This document shows, in pieces, positions 42,211-51,701 of a DNA stretch of 64,000 bases. The translations under genes and the position numbers were made by a program. The notes below the pieces were generated by a model that had not been told where the DNA came from, ran no database searches, and saw only the letters and a list, made by a program, of their open reading frames with translations. Where the stretch lies: assembly GCF_016283395.1 (NCBI RefSeq), contig NZ_JAEEMU010000038.1, positions 1 to 64,000 on the forward strand. Direction: 5' to 3'. Each line of letters begins with the position of its first letter. Positions within the stretch are counted from its first letter, which is position 1. This DNA is from Ruminococcus sp. Its GTDB lineage: Bacteria > Bacillota_A > Clostridia > Oscillospirales > Ruminococcaceae.

Positions 42211-42234
42211 GCAGACCTCCCGAAAGAGGTCTGC
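42211..42234. terminator. terminator of the first small dockerin gene
   Basis: GCAGACCTC/GAGGTCTGC with a 6-nt loop, followed on the minus strand by TTTTTTATTATAC. The identical structure ends the next dockerin gene. Confidence 0.85.
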
Positions 42235-42259
42235 AACGTATGAGCAATGAGATTTAGAA

Positions 42260-43072
42260 TTATAACTTCTGGAGGGCGAAACGTACATTAGAATCGTCCA
42301 TCTTGTTATATACGGACAAGTCACTGATCTTTCCATTAGCATAAGCTTCTATAAGATCAGCATCTTCCTTTGTTACTCTGCCGTTATTATTTACATCAGC
42401 AGCCATATATGCTCTGAGAGTTTTAACATTCTGTGAGCCAGGAACATTAAAGTTTATGTAATTTGATTTTGCCTCAACAAAATCACTGATCCAAATTACG
42501 CCATTGGTCTTCTTTATCATATCTCTTACCTTGTCAGCGTCATTCTTTTTTATGCCGTCATAATTGAAAGTCTTTGCCTGTGTTGTATTGAAAGCACCTG
42601 TAACATCGCCTACAACTACTGCTAAGTACTTAACTCTTTCGTTTGCACTTTCACCTGTATAAGTTTTACCCTCAAGCTTGAGAGCTGTGTCGCTTACAAG
42701 ATAGTGCTCAAAAACATCACCATATGTAGTCTTGTATGTCTCATCGTAAAGAAGAACCTGATTTGTATAATATGTTGTGTTCTTCTTCCAGTTAACATTT
42801 TCTGAATTGTATGTCTGTCCGCCTGAGCCGTTTGGCTTGCCGTCAAAATCGCCTGTCAGTGTCATCTTATCTCTTGCAACGAAAGTAAGACCCTTCTTTG
42901 TAGTTCTTGTAATGCTTGTAGTCTTAACATATGAATTATCATCTACAAAATAACCTACTCTGAAAGTTCTGATTTCCTCTGCTGCGCTTGCAGAAAATGC
43001 GTTTGCCATTGGAAGTGCGCACATAACTGCAGCTGAGACTGCTGCTGCCATTTTCTTGAGTGTTTTTTTCAT
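42260..43072 (-). CDS. secreted protein with degenerate dockerin, 270 aa
   Basis: A signal peptide is seen (MKKTLKKMAAAVSAAVMCALPMANAFSASA). The mature part is an unrecognised ~170-residue domain. It is followed by two dockerin-like segments: KKNDADKVRDMIKKTNG, without a good calcium loop, and AADVNNNGRVTKEDADLIEAYANGK, with one. It is thus a partial or divergent type I dockerin. It is paired with a similar gene upstream sharing leader, terminator and upstream element. Confidence 0.75.
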   Translation of the reverse strand: MKKTLKKMAAAVSAAVMCALPMANAFSASAAEEIRTFRVGYFVDDNSYVKTTSITRTTKKGLTFVARDKMTLTGDFDGKPNGSGGQTYNSENVNWKKNTTYYTNQVLLYDETYKTTYGDVFEHYLVSDTALKLEGKTYTGESANERVKYLAVVVGDVTGAFNTTQAKTFNYDGIKKNDADKVRDMIKKTNGVIWISDFVEAKSNYINFNVPGSQNVKTLRAYMAADVNNNGRVTKEDADLIEAYANGKISDLSVYNKMDDSNVRFALQKL

Positions 43073-43166
43073 TTTTGGTTCGTCCTTTCTGAATATAAAA
43101 TAGTAATTTTTTGAGGAATATCGTCCTCATATGCATATTATAATACCGCTCACAAAAAGCAGTTAA

Positions 43167-43195
43167 TTTGTTGCGCGAAGTTAACATAAATTTGT
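43167..43195 (-). promoter_or_regulatory. 29-bp element upstream of dockerin gene, copy 1
   Basis: TTTGTTGCG-N3-AGTTAACA-N2-AATTTGT, 24 of 29 bases the same as at 44203-44231. It lies just upstream of the -35 position of the minus-strand gene. Confidence 0.6.
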
Positions 43196-43320
43196 CACAA
43201 TCCTCTAAATTTAGAGCAGCTTTTCTTCTTTATATCTGTTATATATATTTTATATAGCTGCGATATTATACACTTGGTACATTATGTTAATTTTATAACT
43301 ATGGCAATATGAAATAAAAA

Positions 43321-43344
43321 GCAGACCTCCCGAAAGAGGTCTGC
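43321..43344. terminator. terminator of the second small dockerin gene
   Basis: GCAGACCTC/GAGGTCTGC, T-run on the minus strand. Confidence 0.85.
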
Positions 43345-43378
43345 GCCGTTTGAGCAATATTCTATTTTAAGTATTCAA

Positions 43379-44107
43379 TTACTTGATAAGACCAACCTGC
43401 TTTTTAGCAAAGCTGTCAAAAAGCTGAACATCATACTGCTGAATGAGTGTAGCATCTGCATCATTTACAACACCATTGCCGTCAACGTCAGCAGCCTTTA
43501 AGTTGATATTTCCTACTGCATTGCCCTCCTTAATATCCTTGTTGCCTCTAACCCACATAGCAATTGTGATAGCATCTGTCAAAGCGATCTTGCCATCGTT
43601 GTTTGCATCGCCAACGAGTACGACTTCTTCTGTTACATTGTTCTCAAAGTCATCCCAGTATTCCCAGTGACCCTTGTGATAATTGCTGAATGCCCAGATT
43701 ATCTTTGTATACATTGAACCCGGCTTGAAATCAGATGCCTTAACTGATAAATCGCTGCAATCATATACTTCCATTGCTGCAACGCCGTTAAAATGAGAAA
43801 GTGCTTCTGAATCGATGAACAGGCAGCTTCTTCCTGTCTGTGGTTCAGTGTGGTCAAATTCGCTTGCAGAGCCAACGAAGTTCTTATAACCTTCGAATGT
43901 CATTGAGTTCTTGTATGAGCCGTTAAATCTTCTGTCATACTCGAATTCATAAAGGTCCTTGTTACCAGCCTTAATTGTGATGTAAGTTCTGAATGTCTTC
44001 TTCTGACCTGCGCCTGCAGCGTTTGCTGAGAGAGCATTAGCCATTGGGAGTGCGCACATTACTGCTGCTGAGAGAGCTGCAGCAATCTTCTTGATTGACT
44101 TCTTCAT
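43379..44107 (-). CDS. secreted dockerin protein, 242 aa
   Basis: A signal peptide is seen (MKKSIKKIAAALSAAVMCALPMANALSANA). A ~125-residue unrecognised domain, possibly carbohydrate- or protein-binding, is followed by a type I dockerin with two calcium loops (GDANNDGKIALTDAITIAMWVRG and AADVDGNGVVNDADATLIQQY). The leader peptide is nearly the same as in the downstream neighbour. It is likely a cohesin-bound extracellular component. Confidence 0.85.
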   Translation of the reverse strand: MKKSIKKIAAALSAAVMCALPMANALSANAAGAGQKKTFRTYITIKAGNKDLYEFEYDRRFNGSYKNSMTFEGYKNFVGSASEFDHTEPQTGRSCLFIDSEALSHFNGVAAMEVYDCSDLSVKASDFKPGSMYTKIIWAFSNYHKGHWEYWDDFENNVTEEVVLVGDANNDGKIALTDAITIAMWVRGNKDIKEGNAVGNINLKAADVDGNGVVNDADATLIQQYDVQLFDSFAKKQVGLIK

Positions 44108-44202
44108 AGTTAGTAAGTCCTTTCTGAATAAAATATAGTAATTATCTGAAGACCTCGTGTCTTCATGTAATTATTATACTCCCCATTTTTTGTTACTGCT
44201 CA

Positions 44203-44231
44203 TTTGTTGCGTACAGTTAACAGCAATTTGT
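44203..44231 (-). promoter_or_regulatory. 29-bp element upstream of dockerin gene, copy 2
   Basis: TTTGTTGCG-N3-AGTTAACA-N2-AATTTGT. A minus-strand TATAAT lies at 44172-44177. Confidence 0.6.
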
Positions 44232-44314
44232 ATACACTTCCAAAAATATACCCTTCTATTGTTTTGTATATGTTTTCCTGCACAAAAGATGAATATTTTG
44301 TGTCTTAAAAGTGT

Positions 44315-44761
44315 TCAAAACACCAGTTTCATAAATATATCAGCTCTTTCATTGTCGTTATATCGCTCAGAACGTACAAATCCGAGCTTCTCATAAAGGC
44401 GAATAGCCTTGTCATAAATTGACATCGTATCCAGCTTTATTTCATGAAATCCACTGGATTCCGCAAAATCCACCGCAATTTTTGCAAGGCGGTATCCCTG
44501 CTTCTGACCGTGGTATTTTTCATAAAGGTAAAGCCCTTTCAGTTCACACTCGGTATCGCTGAGTTTCTTCACAGCAACCGTACCGATAAGCTTGTCATCA
44601 TCAAGCAAGCACCAGAACCCGATGAAATTATGTTCAACATCAGCAAATGCAGCGTGTCTGCCCTCAGGCTCGTAAGTTTTTCCTGCCTCAGGAAAAACGT
44701 TAGCGAAAAAGTCATTTACGTCACGCTGCATATCCGCTGAGAATTCCTTTACTTCGTACAT
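44315..44761 (-). CDS. GNAT acetyltransferase
   Basis: A 148-aa protein: LIGTVAVKKLSDTECELKGLYLYEKYHGQKQGYRLAKIAVDFA contains the acetyl-CoA loop (here H-G-Q-K-Q-G-Y instead of R-G-x-G), and IRLYEKLGFVRS ends the fold. The ATG at 44761 has AGGTG upstream and follows the galactokinase stop by 4 bp, so it is the last gene of the galK operon. Confidence 0.8.
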   Translation of the reverse strand: MYEVKEFSADMQRDVNDFFANVFPEAGKTYEPEGRHAAFADVEHNFIGFWCLLDDDKLIGTVAVKKLSDTECELKGLYLYEKYHGQKQGYRLAKIAVDFAESSGFHEIKLDTMSIYDKAIRLYEKLGFVRSERYNDNERADIFMKLVF

Positions 44762-44765
44762 TTCA

Positions 44766-46070
44766 TCACCTGCATGACGCACAGTCAGTCTTAAACTCAT
44801 AACCGCCCACAGGTCTTATCGACAGCACATAGCAGCTGCCCTCGCCAAAAATCCTCTCCATTTCCTTAGCGTAGTCGTCCGTGAGATAGTTAGGCACAAA
44901 AGCCTGTATAGTACCTGCAAAGCCGCCGCCGTGAACTCTCACAGCACCTGCTCCGTTAAGAAAACGTTTACTGAGCATTATCGCCAGCGGTATCTGCTGA
45001 GCCTGCGGCGAACTGCATGAATACAGGTTTTGCAGCAGCTCCGCGGAGGAAGCCCCCGACTCATTAACCAGCTCAAAGAACCATTCCGTATCACGGTCAA
45101 CAAGAGCCTTCGCCTCGTCAACAGTTCTTGTATTCTCCGCAAAGAAATGAGCAGCTCTCAGCAGTTCCCTGTCCGTGCAGCTCTTGCGCAGCTCGGGAAG
45201 CTTCGCATAGAACTCGTCCTCGTCCGCATCGCGGAGGTACTCACAGCCCAGTGCTTCGGCAACGTGTCTCATTTCAGCTGATATCGCACTGTAATCCTCC
45301 GTAAGATCAGCGTGACTTCCCTTTGTATCGGTGATGCAGACCGAGTACCCTGCCTTTTCAAAGTCAAAATCAAGAGAAGTGACCACAGGCTCGTCAGGGT
45401 CAGCAAAATCAATTGCCACAAAGCCGCCTGCCGCGCAAACCATTTGATCCATAAGTCCGCTTGCCTTGCCGAAATAGACATTTTCCGCGTACTTTCCTAT
45501 CTTAGCGATCTCCACAGCACTCGCCTTTCCATCATTATAGCCGTTATTGATAATAGTAGCTATCATTACCTCAAAGGCCGCAGAGGACGACATACCGCTT
45601 CCGCTGAGCACATCTGACGTGAAATAAGCATCAAAGCCGCCTGTTTTCACACCCATTTCCGAAAATTGCGCAGCTATACCACGGACAAGCGCAGCGGAAG
45701 TTCCCTTTTCCGCATCATTTACCTCAAAGGACTCAAGCCCTATCTCATCAGCCGCATATCCCTCGGACTTTATACGTATAACACCCTCATCGTGAAACCT
45801 TACGATACCGATAATATCAAGGCTCACAGCTGCCGCCAGTACACAGCCGTGCTGATGATCGGTGTGATTTCCGCCCACTTCCGTTCTGCCCGAAGCTGAA
45901 AATACGCGAATATCCTCACATTCGGGATAAAGTTTTGAAAAATTCTCAGCCGCACTCAGATAACGCGCCCTGTTTCTGAGAACAGCCCTTTCGGAATTAC
46001 CGTAAAGCTTTTTAAGCTGCTCGTCAAATCGGCCGTCTGAAAGTCCGTTTATAAACTCATATATTTTCAT
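44766..46070 (-). CDS. galK: galactokinase
   Basis: A 434-aa GHMP kinase that phosphorylates galactose with ATP in the Leloir pathway. The galactokinase signature GRTEVGGNHTDHQ is near residue 64, and the phosphate-binding loop VLSGSGMSSSAAFEV near 155. The C-terminal GGGFAGTIQAFVP motif is also present. AAAGGAG lies before the ATG. It sits between an acetyltransferase gene and a metallo-hydrolase gene on the same strand, and is divergent from the GH130 gene. Confidence 0.92.
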   Translation of the reverse strand: MKIYEFINGLSDGRFDEQLKKLYGNSERAVLRNRARYLSAAENFSKLYPECEDIRVFSASGRTEVGGNHTDHQHGCVLAAAVSLDIIGIVRFHDEGVIRIKSEGYAADEIGLESFEVNDAEKGTSAALVRGIAAQFSEMGVKTGGFDAYFTSDVLSGSGMSSSAAFEVMIATIINNGYNDGKASAVEIAKIGKYAENVYFGKASGLMDQMVCAAGGFVAIDFADPDEPVVTSLDFDFEKAGYSVCITDTKGSHADLTEDYSAISAEMRHVAEALGCEYLRDADEDEFYAKLPELRKSCTDRELLRAAHFFAENTRTVDEAKALVDRDTEWFFELVNESGASSAELLQNLYSCSSPQAQQIPLAIMLSKRFLNGAGAVRVHGGGFAGTIQAFVPNYLTDDYAKEMERIFGEGSCYVLSIRPVGGYEFKTDCASCR

Positions 46071-46091
46071 ATCGTCATCTCCTTTAAGTTA

Positions 46092-46826
46092 TCATTTAAG
46101 TAAATCTCGCCTTGAAAACAGATATTTCTTCATCACAGGTCTTGCAGTTCTCATTTTCACAGGCAGTCCGTGACCGCAGGCAAGCCATTTCGGAGATATC
46201 TCAATTATCCTTTCCAGTGACCGTGCCATAGCATTAAGCGAAGCTGCATGAGGAGTTATATCAGGCTTTCCCCACAATGCCGTGAAAGCATCTCCGCAGT
46301 ACAATACTCCCTCCGCCAGCACTCCCACAGAGCCGAGAGTATGTCCCGGAAGCATGATGACATCGGCATCAAAGCCAAGCTCTCTCAATATGCCTGTATT
46401 ATGGCTGTTTAGGAGTATATCGGGCACATAGGGCTTTGTGCTGAAAAGCTTCATTCGTCCGCATAGATTTTGCTGAATATTGCGAAGTCTGTACCGCCTG
46501 AGCGTTGCCTTGACAGGCTGCCTGCCGTAATGCCCTATAAGTTCCCTGTCACGCTCTCCGAGGAGTATCTCAGCACCGAGACTTTTCCGCAGCTTCTCCG
46601 CATTGCTGTCATGGTCAACATGAGCATGAGTCAGCAGTATATAGCGGATATCGAAGTCTGAAAGGTATTTCGCAAGAGCCTTGTATATAAATGGTATCCC
46701 CGTATCTATGAGCATATCGCCGTTACTGCCTTTCAGCACATAGCAGGTCACGGGAGAGCCCATTATTTCCGCGCAAAAGTAATGTATTCCGTCATATTTA
46801 ATAGTATGTTCAGTTGTGTATTTCAT
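46092..46826 (-). CDS. MBL-fold metallo-hydrolase
   Basis: A 244-aa protein with the metal site THAHVDH near residue 62, LPGHTLGSVGV, a CGDAF turn and a final CGHGLP histidine: the complete metallo-beta-lactamase-fold set (glyoxalase II-like). The substrate is unknown. GGAGGG lies before the ATG. It is upstream of galK with a 21-bp gap and probably co-transcribed. Confidence 0.88.
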   Translation of the reverse strand: MKYTTEHTIKYDGIHYFCAEIMGSPVTCYVLKGSNGDMLIDTGIPFIYKALAKYLSDFDIRYILLTHAHVDHDSNAEKLRKSLGAEILLGERDRELIGHYGRQPVKATLRRYRLRNIQQNLCGRMKLFSTKPYVPDILLNSHNTGILRELGFDADVIMLPGHTLGSVGVLAEGVLYCGDAFTALWGKPDITPHAASLNAMARSLERIIEISPKWLACGHGLPVKMRTARPVMKKYLFSRRDLLK

Positions 46827-46961
46827 AGCGTTTCCCTCCGTTTTCTATAATTATACCTCATATGCCGCCCATAGTCTATAACATTATGTAAATTCGGCTG
46901 CAACATATCGCGCATAAAACAGAAAATCCTCTTTATTCTCACTTAATTTTTAATTCACCTC

Positions 46962-46990
46962 TTGACATTTATGTAAAAGCATGGTATAAT
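46962..46990 (+). promoter_or_regulatory. promoter of the GH130 gene
   Basis: TTGACA, 17-bp spacer, TATAAT: a full consensus sigma-70 type promoter. Confidence 0.85.
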
Positions 46991-47032
46991 TTAATCAGAC
47001 GATTAAGTCACTCTTAATTAAAGGAGTATATT

Positions 47033-48052
47033 ATGGCGGATATTAAAATTATCGGAAATAGCCTGCCCTCGATCCCATGGCAGGATAAGCCCGAAAAATG
47101 CACCTCTCCCGTATGGAGATACAGCGAAAACCCCATTATTGACAGAAACCCTCTCCCGAATGTGGCAAGGATCTTCAACAGTGCCGTAACCCCATACGGC
47201 GACGGATATATTGGCGTTTTCCGCGGTGAGCAGCGAAACGGTATCCCTCATATTTACCTTGGAAGGAGCAACGATGCCATTCATTGGGATTTCGATGAAG
47301 AAAAGATCCCCTTCACCAATGAAAAAGGCGAGCCTTTCATGCCGATATACGCATATGACCCGCGTCTTGTAAAAGTTGAGGACACATATTATATAATGTG
47401 GTGTCAGGATGCATTCGGTCCTACGATAGGCATTGCGAAAACTACCGATTTCAAGACCTTCACCCGCTTAGAAAACCCTTTTCTCCCCTACAACCGTAAC
47501 GCGGTCCTTTTCCCTCGCAGGATAAACAGTAATTTCGTAATGCTTTCTCGCCCCTGTGACAACGGTCATACAGCCTTCGGCGACATCTTCCTAACGGAGA
47601 GTAAGGATATGGTCTACTGGGGGCGTCACCGTCATGTCATGGGACGCTGTGAAAACTGGTGGGAAAGCCTTAAAATAGGCGGCGGAGCTGCACCTATCGA
47701 AACCGACAAGGGCTGGCTCATTTTCTACCACGGCGTCGTTAACACCTGCAATGGCTATGTTTACAGCATTGGCGCGGCGATACTCGACATAAACGAACCC
47801 TCGAAAGTACTTCACCGCTGCTCGAATTATATCCTCACCCCCGAGGAGTGGTACGAAGAACGCGGATTTGTGCCGAATGTGTGCTTTCCGTGTGCAGCAC
47901 TTACTGATGCAGATACAGGACGCATCGCAATATATTACGGCTGCGCAGACAGCTATGTGGGAGTCGCTTTCACTACTGTACAGGATATATACGATTATAT
48001 CCTGAAGTATGACAAGCTTCAGCCCGAAGATGATACACTTGGTATCAGGTAA
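47033..48052 (+). CDS. GH130 beta-1,4-mannooligosaccharide phosphorylase
   Basis: A 339-aa five-bladed propeller enzyme. AYDPRLVKVEDTYYIMWC contains the catalytic Asp109; GRSNDAIHWDF, ENWWESLKIGGGAAPI and GWLIFYHGV are GH130 landmarks. The length and lack of an N-terminal extension fit the oligosaccharide phosphorylase group (Ruminococcus albus RaMP2-like) rather than the longer mannosylglucose phosphorylases. It releases mannose 1-phosphate from beta-mannan fragments in the cytoplasm. AAAGGAG lies before the ATG. Confidence 0.88.
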   Translation: MADIKIIGNSLPSIPWQDKPEKCTSPVWRYSENPIIDRNPLPNVARIFNSAVTPYGDGYIGVFRGEQRNGIPHIYLGRSNDAIHWDFDEEKIPFTNEKGEPFMPIYAYDPRLVKVEDTYYIMWCQDAFGPTIGIAKTTDFKTFTRLENPFLPYNRNAVLFPRRINSNFVMLSRPCDNGHTAFGDIFLTESKDMVYWGRHRHVMGRCENWWESLKIGGGAAPIETDKGWLIFYHGVVNTCNGYVYSIGAAILDINEPSKVLHRCSNYILTPEEWYEERGFVPNVCFPCAALTDADTGRIAIYYGCADSYVGVAFTTVQDIYDYILKYDKLQPEDDTLGIR

Positions 48053-48096
48053 TGGTATTTGTTTTATGACAACATCTTAAATCACTCACTTTCATG

Positions 48097-48125
48097 AAAA
48101 AGGACTGCTTACAGCAGTCCTTTTT
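48097..48125. terminator. terminator
   Basis: Arms AAAAAGGACTGCT and AGCAGTCCTTTTTT, loop TAC. Confidence 0.9.
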
Positions 48126-48373
48126 TCTTTATGCTTCGTCATTTTTAACAAGGGGTATTCCGTCAAATTGATGAAAAGCCGAATTTTTTGTTGTCATTAT
48201 GCACAATTTCAATAGTTGAAAATTGTCCGCTATGCGTTATCCTTGCGAAATTCACTGTCCTATTCCGCATTTTCGCAAAAAATACTTGCAGTTTTTTGTG
48301 AAATGTGATAAAATATAGTGATACTTGAAAATGACAATAAAAAATAGAGACTACTATTTAAAAGGAGAAACAT
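48126..48373. other. intergenic region with ddl-like gene promoter
   Basis: No gene is seen. The promoter TTGCAG (48286-48291), 17-bp spacer ending TGTGA, TAAAAT (48309-48314) precedes the Ddl-like gene. Confidence 0.55.
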
Positions 48374-49447
48374 ATGGCAAAGATCAAGGCTGCTGTGATT
48401 TTTGGCGGCACTTCGCGCGAACACGACCTTTCTCTTGCGTCCGCTGCGGAAGTTATACAGAACATTCCCAGAGATAAATATGAAGTAATTTGCATAGGCA
48501 TAACACGTAAGGGCAGGTGGCTTTATTTCCCGGGCTCTCCCGATGAGATAGCTGACGGAACATGGGAACAGAATACAGACTGCACTTCCGCACTTATATC
48601 CCCTGATCCGATCCACAGAGGCATAATCACTATCGAAAACGGTGAGACCTCAGTAAAAAAGATAGACGTTGTATTTCCCGTACTTATGGGAAAACGCGGC
48701 GGTGACGGCACTATACAGGGACTTCTCGACCTTTCGGGTATCCCCTATGTTGGAAGCGGTGTACTTGCTTCCGCTTCATGTATGGATAAATCGCATACTC
48801 ACATGGTAATGGACGATTACGATATAATGACTGCAAAATGGCAGCTCATCACTCAGCGCGAGATAAATCATCTTGACGAAAGATGCGCAGAGATCGCTGA
48901 CAAGCTTGGATTTCCTATGGTAGTCAAGCCTGCCAACAGCGGCAGCAATGCAGGCACAAGCTTCGCTGAAAACGCAGAACAGCTCATAAGTGCAGTAAAG
49001 CTCGCTTTTTCAAGTGACAATAAAGTCGTTGTGGAAAAATACGTAAAGGCGCGTAAGCTTGAAGCTGCCGTATATGGCTATGATTCACCTGTCTGTTCGG
49101 CTATCGGCGAAATAAAGAATTCAGACAAGCCCTATGATCCTACGAATTTTAATGTTAGTACAGGTGATGACCTTACTGTTCCTGCCGACCTCTCAAGAGA
49201 TACCGAAAAAATGGCGCAGGATACAGCAATAAAGGCATTTAAAGCACTCGGCTGTAAGGGAATGGCAAGAGTCGACCTCTTCCTCACAGAGGACGGCGAG
49301 CTGCTCCTCAATAAAATAGGCACTATGCCGGGGCTCAGAAAAAACAGCGTTTTCCCGAAGCTTATGGAAGATCTGGGATTTTCACACGACGAGCTTATCG
49401 ACGTCCTTATCGAACAGGCTGTCGATAACGCAGACAGGACATATTGA
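48374..49447 (+). CDS. D-alanine-D-alanine ligase homologue with altered active site
   Basis: A 357-aa ATP-grasp protein clearly homologous to Ddl (IFGGTSREHDLSLASA, CMDKSHTH, FPMVVKPANSGSNAG, MARVDLFL). Several normally fixed positions are changed. The Mg-binding E-x-N of NEINTMPG is K-I-G here (NKIGTMPG), the HGxxGEDG loop reads MGKRGGDG, and the KPxNxGSSxG loop has N for the second S. It may be a second Ddl with a different reaction or a non-catalytic paralogue. AAAGGAG lies before the ATG. Confidence 0.8.
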   Translation: MAKIKAAVIFGGTSREHDLSLASAAEVIQNIPRDKYEVICIGITRKGRWLYFPGSPDEIADGTWEQNTDCTSALISPDPIHRGIITIENGETSVKKIDVVFPVLMGKRGGDGTIQGLLDLSGIPYVGSGVLASASCMDKSHTHMVMDDYDIMTAKWQLITQREINHLDERCAEIADKLGFPMVVKPANSGSNAGTSFAENAEQLISAVKLAFSSDNKVVVEKYVKARKLEAAVYGYDSPVCSAIGEIKNSDKPYDPTNFNVSTGDDLTVPADLSRDTEKMAQDTAIKAFKALGCKGMARVDLFLTEDGELLLNKIGTMPGLRKNSVFPKLMEDLGFSHDELIDVLIEQAVDNADRTY

Positions 49448-49484
49448 TATCATAAAATAATTATGATGCTATAAGGAGATTGTT

Positions 49485-49907
49485 TTGAAAAATAATGTAT
49501 TGATTTCCCTTACGAGTATCCAGTGGCAGGAAGATGAAAAAAACGAGACAGAGCTTCTCACAAAAGCCAATTTCAAAAGAGAAAACGGCTGGGACATCAT
49601 TTCCTATGAAGATACCTCAGCAACAGGCTTTGAAGGTTCGGTCACTACTATTAAAGTAGATGACTGCAAAAACGCATCCATAACCCGCGAAGGCTCTGCA
49701 AATTCAGTCCTTTCACTTGAGATCGGACGCAAGCACTTCTGTCAGTACGGTACTCCCTACGGAAACCTTCAGATCGGTGTTTACACTCACGCTATCGAAA
49801 ACACTCTCGCCGAAAACGGAAGGCTTTATTTAAAGTATACCCTCGACTTAAATTCCTCGTATCTTTCAGATAACGAGATAATCATGACAATGCAGGCTCA
49901 GAACTGA
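49485..49907 (+). CDS. DUF1934 beta-barrel protein
   Basis: A 140-aa protein starting with TTG 6 bp after AAGGAG. KNNVLISLTSIQW ... GWDIISYEDTSATGFEGSVTTIKV ... TPYGNLQIGVYTHAIEN matches DUF1934 (YwiB-like calycin-type barrel), commonly found just before argS in Firmicutes, as here (24 bp gap). The function is unknown. Confidence 0.8.
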   Translation: MKNNVLISLTSIQWQEDEKNETELLTKANFKRENGWDIISYEDTSATGFEGSVTTIKVDDCKNASITREGSANSVLSLEIGRKHFCQYGTPYGNLQIGVYTHAIENTLAENGRLYLKYTLDLNSSYLSDNEIIMTMQAQN

Positions 49908-49931
49908 ACCTGACAAGAAAGGATAGATATA

Positions 49932-51701
49932 ATGTCAGACCTTATTAACTCTGCATCGCTCCGACTCCGTGAGATAATCATGGATGCTCTCGGACGACTC
50001 GTTGCCGAGGAAGCAGTTCCCGCAGTTCCGCTTCCGTCATTCAATATCGAGATACCAGCCGACAAGTCACATGGCGATTTTGCTGCAAATACCGCTATGG
50101 TCTGTGCAAAGGCTCTGAGAATGCCGCCGAGAAAGATCGCTGAGATGATATGCGAAAACCTTGATCTCGAAGGCACTATCTTCGAGAAAGCCGAAGTTGC
50201 AGGTCCCGGATTTCTCAATTTCTTCCTCGGAAGAAGCTGGTTTTCGGACGTTGTACGCAACGTTCTCGAAGAGGGCGAAAACTACGGTAAGACCGAGCTT
50301 GGCAAGGGAAAGAAAGTTCTCGTTGAGTTCGTTTCCGCAAACCCCACGGGTCCTATGCATATCGGTAACGCAAGAGGCGGTGCTATCGGAGACTGTCTCG
50401 CAAGTGTTCTCCAGTGGGCAGGCTATCACGCAGAGCGCGAGTTCTACGTAAATGACGCAGGCAACCAGATCGAAAAGTTCGGAAAGTCACTTGAACTCAG
50501 ATATTTACAGCTCTGCTCTGATAAGGGTCAGCAGCTCATCGCTCAGTACAAGGACGATACCGATAAGCTCTGCTCTGTAATTTACGAAGGAAGCGGTGAA
50601 GGCGGAGAGTTCGAGATGCCTGAGGACGTTTATCTCGGTACTGATATCATCGAACACGCAAAGAACTTCTACGATATCAACGGAAAGGCTATGGAGACTG
50701 TTTCGGAACAGGAACGCCGCAAGGCTCTCGTTGACTACGCTCTTCCTATTAATATAGCAGGTCTGGAGCGTGACCTCAAAAAGTACCGCATCGTTTACGA
50801 TAACTGGTTCAGAGAAAGCACTATCCACGCAAAGAACGAGACAAAACTTGTTGTTGACAAGCTCATGGAAGCAGGAAAGGCTTACGAGCAGGACGGTGCA
50901 ATCTGGTTCAAGGCTACGGAATACGGTCTTGACAAGGACTTCGTATTAAAGAGAAGCAACGGTCTTTACACATATATCGTTCCAGATATCGCTTACCACT
51001 ATGACAAGCTGGTAACACGTAACTTCGACAAGGCTATAAATGTTCTCGGTGCTGACCACCACGGCTACGTTCCGAGACTTAAAGCTGCTCTCAATGCTCT
51101 CGGCGTTGACGAGACAAAGCTCGATGTAGTTCTCATGCAGATGGTAAGACTTGTACGCAACGGTGAGACCGTAAAGCTTTCAAAGAGAAGCGGCAAGGCT
51201 ATCACACTGGTAACTCTCCTCGATGAGATACCGATAGATGCAGCCCGTTTCTTCTTCAATCTCCGTGAAGCCAATTCACAGTTTGAGTTTGACCTTGGTC
51301 TTGCTATCGAAAAAACTTCACAGAATCCTGTATACTACGTTCAGTACGCTCATGCAAGAATTTGCAGTATGCTCAGGGCTCTCGCCGAGGAAGGCATAAA
51401 CGTGCCCGAGTCCGCAGACCTTGACCTCCTTACAGACCCAAGAGAGATAGAGCTTATCCGTCATCTTGCTTCACTTCCTAAGGAGATCGACCTTGCAGCA
51501 AAGAGCTACGATCCCGCAAAGATCACAAAGTATGCAATTGATCTTGCTACTCTCTTCCACCGCTTCTACGATGCCTGCAGCGTAAAGAATGCGGAAAATG
51601 AACAGCTCAGAGACGCACGTATACTTCTCAGCGTTGCTGTTCGTCAGACACTCAGAAATGCTCTGGAGATACTCAACATCGACAGACCTGAGAAAATGTA
51701 A
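49932..51701 (+). CDS. argS: arginyl-tRNA synthetase
   Basis: A 589-aa class I synthetase charging tRNA-Arg. FVSANPTGPMHIGNARGGAIGD holds the HIGH-type motif near residue 143, and KLSKRSGKAITL the KMSKS-like loop near 415. The N-terminal Add-1 domain and the C-terminal DALR anticodon-binding domain (YAHARICSMLRAL onward) are complete. AAGAAAGGA lies before the ATG. Confidence 0.95.
   Translation: MSDLINSASLRLREIIMDALGRLVAEEAVPAVPLPSFNIEIPADKSHGDFAANTAMVCAKALRMPPRKIAEMICENLDLEGTIFEKAEVAGPGFLNFFLGRSWFSDVVRNVLEEGENYGKTELGKGKKVLVEFVSANPTGPMHIGNARGGAIGDCLASVLQWAGYHAEREFYVNDAGNQIEKFGKSLELRYLQLCSDKGQQLIAQYKDDTDKLCSVIYEGSGEGGEFEMPEDVYLGTDIIEHAKNFYDINGKAMETVSEQERRKALVDYALPINIAGLERDLKKYRIVYDNWFRESTIHAKNETKLVVDKLMEAGKAYEQDGAIWFKATEYGLDKDFVLKRSNGLYTYIVPDIAYHYDKLVTRNFDKAINVLGADHHGYVPRLKAALNALGVDETKLDVVLMQMVRLVRNGETVKLSKRSGKAITLVTLLDEIPIDAARFFFNLREANSQFEFDLGLAIEKTSQNPVYYVQYAHARICSMLRALAEEGINVPESADLDLLTDPREIELIRHLASLPKEIDLAAKSYDPAKITKYAIDLATLFHRFYDACSVKNAENEQLRDARILLSVAVRQTLRNALEILNIDRPEKM

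Larger units (their letters stand above)
43073..43378. other. intergenic region with conserved upstream element
   Basis: No gene is seen. It contains a minus-strand -10 TATAAT (43137-43142) for the dockerin gene, the 29-bp element at 43167-43195 shared with the neighbouring gene, and the neighbour's terminator (43321-43344). Confidence 0.6.
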
